Shown here in pieces: positions 62,861 through 64,000 of a stretch of DNA of 64,000 bases. Below the pieces are notes generated by a model. That model was not told the DNA's origin. It saw nothing but the letters and a program-made list of their open reading frames with translations, and made no database searches. Both the position numbers and the translations under genes were made by a program. Each line of letters begins with the position of its first letter. Position 1 is the first letter of the stretch. The DNA comes from an uncultured Prevotellaceae bacterium (GTDB lineage Bacteria; Bacteroidota; Bacteroidia; Bacteroidales; Bacteroidaceae), in contig CAMKTJ010000003.1 in assembly GCA_946415645.1 (NCBI GenBank), positions 1-64,000 of the forward strand, given 5' to 3'.

Positions 62861-64000
62861 ATGAGTAAAGCGGAAAAGAATTGCAAATGGAACTTTGCTC
62901 CTCGTACGGGAGGTATAGATCAGGGCCCAAACGAAGCAATGGGGGATATTTTCAAGAAGTTACCCTTTGACGCATTGGTGCGAGAAGCCCTCCAGAATTC
63001 TCTCGATGCCGCCAAGAATGATGAAGAACCTGTCATAGTGACTTTTAAGCGTTCCTCGGTAGATACACACAATTATCCTCAGCTGTTTGAATTAAGCAAG
63101 CATATGGAGGCTTGTGTTATATTTTGGAAGAATGATGATGCAAAGAAACGATTTGTGCCGATGTTGGATTTCATTAATGCGTCATGGAATGCCGATAAGA
63201 TTCATTATCTGGAAGTCAGTGATGAAAATACGACCGGAATGGGTTACAAGAAAGGTTCCACATCAAGCCCCTTCTACGCTTTTGTAAAAAGCATCGGAAA
63301 TTCTGTAAAAAGCAATTCTGCCAAGGGCGGTTCGCATGGATTTGGTAAGGCCGCTTACTTTAATGCTTCAAGAATCCGAACAGTGCTTATATCTTCCCTT
63401 ACCGAAGAAGGACAATATGTTTTCGAAGGTGTATCAGGTTTATGTACTCATCAGATTAACGGACAGAAGCGTGAACACTATGGTTTTTATACTGATGCTT
63501 CGTTTGTTAAGTCAGAGGAGCCTATTACAAAGAAAGAAGATATACCCGTTCGTTTTGTTAGAAAGGAAGTTGGAACCTCTGCTTTTATCCTTGGTGTTGA
63601 TGCTGGAAGCAAGGCTACTGATCGCATGAAGAGAAAGATTGTTGAGGCTGCTATCACCAATTTCTGGGCAGCAATAATAGCTCGTAAATTGGAGATACAC
63701 TTTGCTATCGATCAGAAATACACTCTTAATGCTGATAATATCTTTGAATGGGCTCAGCGTAGCTTCCCTGAATCCGAAGATACAAAATCATATTTTTCAA
63801 ATCCCCGTCCTTACATGGATGCATATGCTAATGTAGGTTCTGATTTCAACCATATGAAATTTGAGGAAGTCCTGCCTACACTTGGCAAAGTTGAACTTTA
63901 TTTAACCCGTACTAAGAGCGGAACAGATACTTTTATTATGATGCGTTCTCCTCTTATGATGGTTAAAAGTATGCGTAATCGGACAAACTATGGTTTTTAT
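62861..64000 (+). CDS. GHKL (Hsp90/MutL-type) ATPase, 3' end beyond window; probable defence component
   Basis: The frame from ATG 62861 stays open for 380 codons to the window end. It shows the Bergerat ATP-binding motifs: N-box VREALQNSLDAA (E42, N46), an ENTTGMG segment as motif I-like (SDENTTGMG), and the lid GGSHGFGKAAYFNASRIRTV (156-175). Proteins with REALQNS.DA and GG.HG.GKAA in this spacing occur in MutL/MORC-like ATPase operons beside Z1-type helicases, PD-(D/E)XK nucleases and cytosine methylases, which are restriction or anti-phage systems. No partner gene is inside the window. The base composition is more AT-rich than the genes before it, which fits recent acquisition. Confidence 0.75.
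   Translation, partial: MSKAEKNCKWNFAPRTGGIDQGPNEAMGDIFKKLPFDALVREALQNSLDAAKNDEEPVIVTFKRSSVDTHNYPQLFELSKHMEACVIFWKNDDAKKRFVPMLDFINASWNADKIHYLEVSDENTTGMGYKKGSTSSPFYAFVKSIGNSVKSNSAKGGSHGFGKAAYFNASRIRTVLISSLTEEGQYVFEGVSGLCTHQINGQKREHYGFYTDASFVKSEEPITKKEDIPVRFVRKEVGTSAFILGVDAGSKATDRMKRKIVEAAITNFWAAIIARKLEIHFAIDQKYTLNADNIFEWAQRSFPESEDTKSYFSNPRPYMDAYANVGSDFNHMKFEEVLPTLGKVELYLTRTKSGTDTFIMMRSPLMMVKSMRNRTNYGFY

Overview
The window is chromosomal DNA from a gut- or mouth-type Bacteroidales, most like Prevotella and relatives. The signs are the Bacteroidetes -7 promoter box (TAnnTTTG) in front of most transcription units, a rho gene with a long Lys/Glu/Ala-rich N-terminal insertion, a lipid-anchored TamA homologue, a C10 (interpain/streptopain-type) protease, a DUF6377-type regulator, and secreted proteins ending in a YDLSGRK...GIYIVNGKK tail. 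Coordinates of several starts were corrected because the -7 box overlaps or follows the most upstream start codon.

Layout. 1-11.3 kb is mostly housekeeping: tRNA-Lys (partial), an MBL-fold hydrolase, a small lipoprotein, a TamL-like outer-membrane assembly protein, an rRNA/tRNA methyltransferase, an acidic-tailed unknown, an EEP-fold hydrolase, a LOG-family protein, purT, rarA and a glycosyltransferase. 11.3-17.7 kb holds a secreted GH130 enzyme, an ABC-F ATPase and rho. 17.9-27.2 kb is a tripartite RND efflux operon followed closely by a secreted C10 protease. 27.3-33.1 kb has two near-duplicate GH20 enzymes around a convergent GH109 alpha-N-acetylgalactosaminidase. 33.3-36.4 kb holds tRNA-Arg, small unknown genes, a ferritin-like protein, an orphan promoter-like region and a BI-1 family membrane protein.

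36.6-52.8 kb is the most distinctive part. A membrane-bound TPR/HTH regulator precedes a compact set of about 14 kb under one visible promoter: a secreted two-module lectin-like protein, a 54-residue peptide, a sulfatase fused to GLUG repeats, a sulfatase fused to LamG and lectin-like modules, a 1,869-residue multidomain surface protein, and a third sulfatase. The same ~140-residue lectin-like module occurs in three of these proteins (four copies). With the GH20/GH109 cluster this suggests use of sulfated, HexNAc-rich host glycans such as mucin, although no SusC/SusD pair is present in the window.

53.2-62.1 kb has a phosphoglycolate-phosphatase-like HAD protein, a GNAT acetyltransferase, an operon of secreted beta-helix/CotH proteins ending in a PagL-like lipid A deacylase, and a SIMPL-domain protein. 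62.1-62.75 kb contains two candidate non-coding RNAs, one with a 6S-like rod fold. The last gene, cut by the window end, is a GHKL (Hsp90/MutL-type) ATPase of the kind found in restriction/defence operons, so a defence island may begin here.

Two cross-cutting observations stand out. Families of 7-8 bp simple intergenic repeats recur across the window and have also entered the coding linkers of several secreted proteins, mostly next to the C-terminal tail. A palindromic element of about 60 bp occurs twice, each time just upstream of a gene start.
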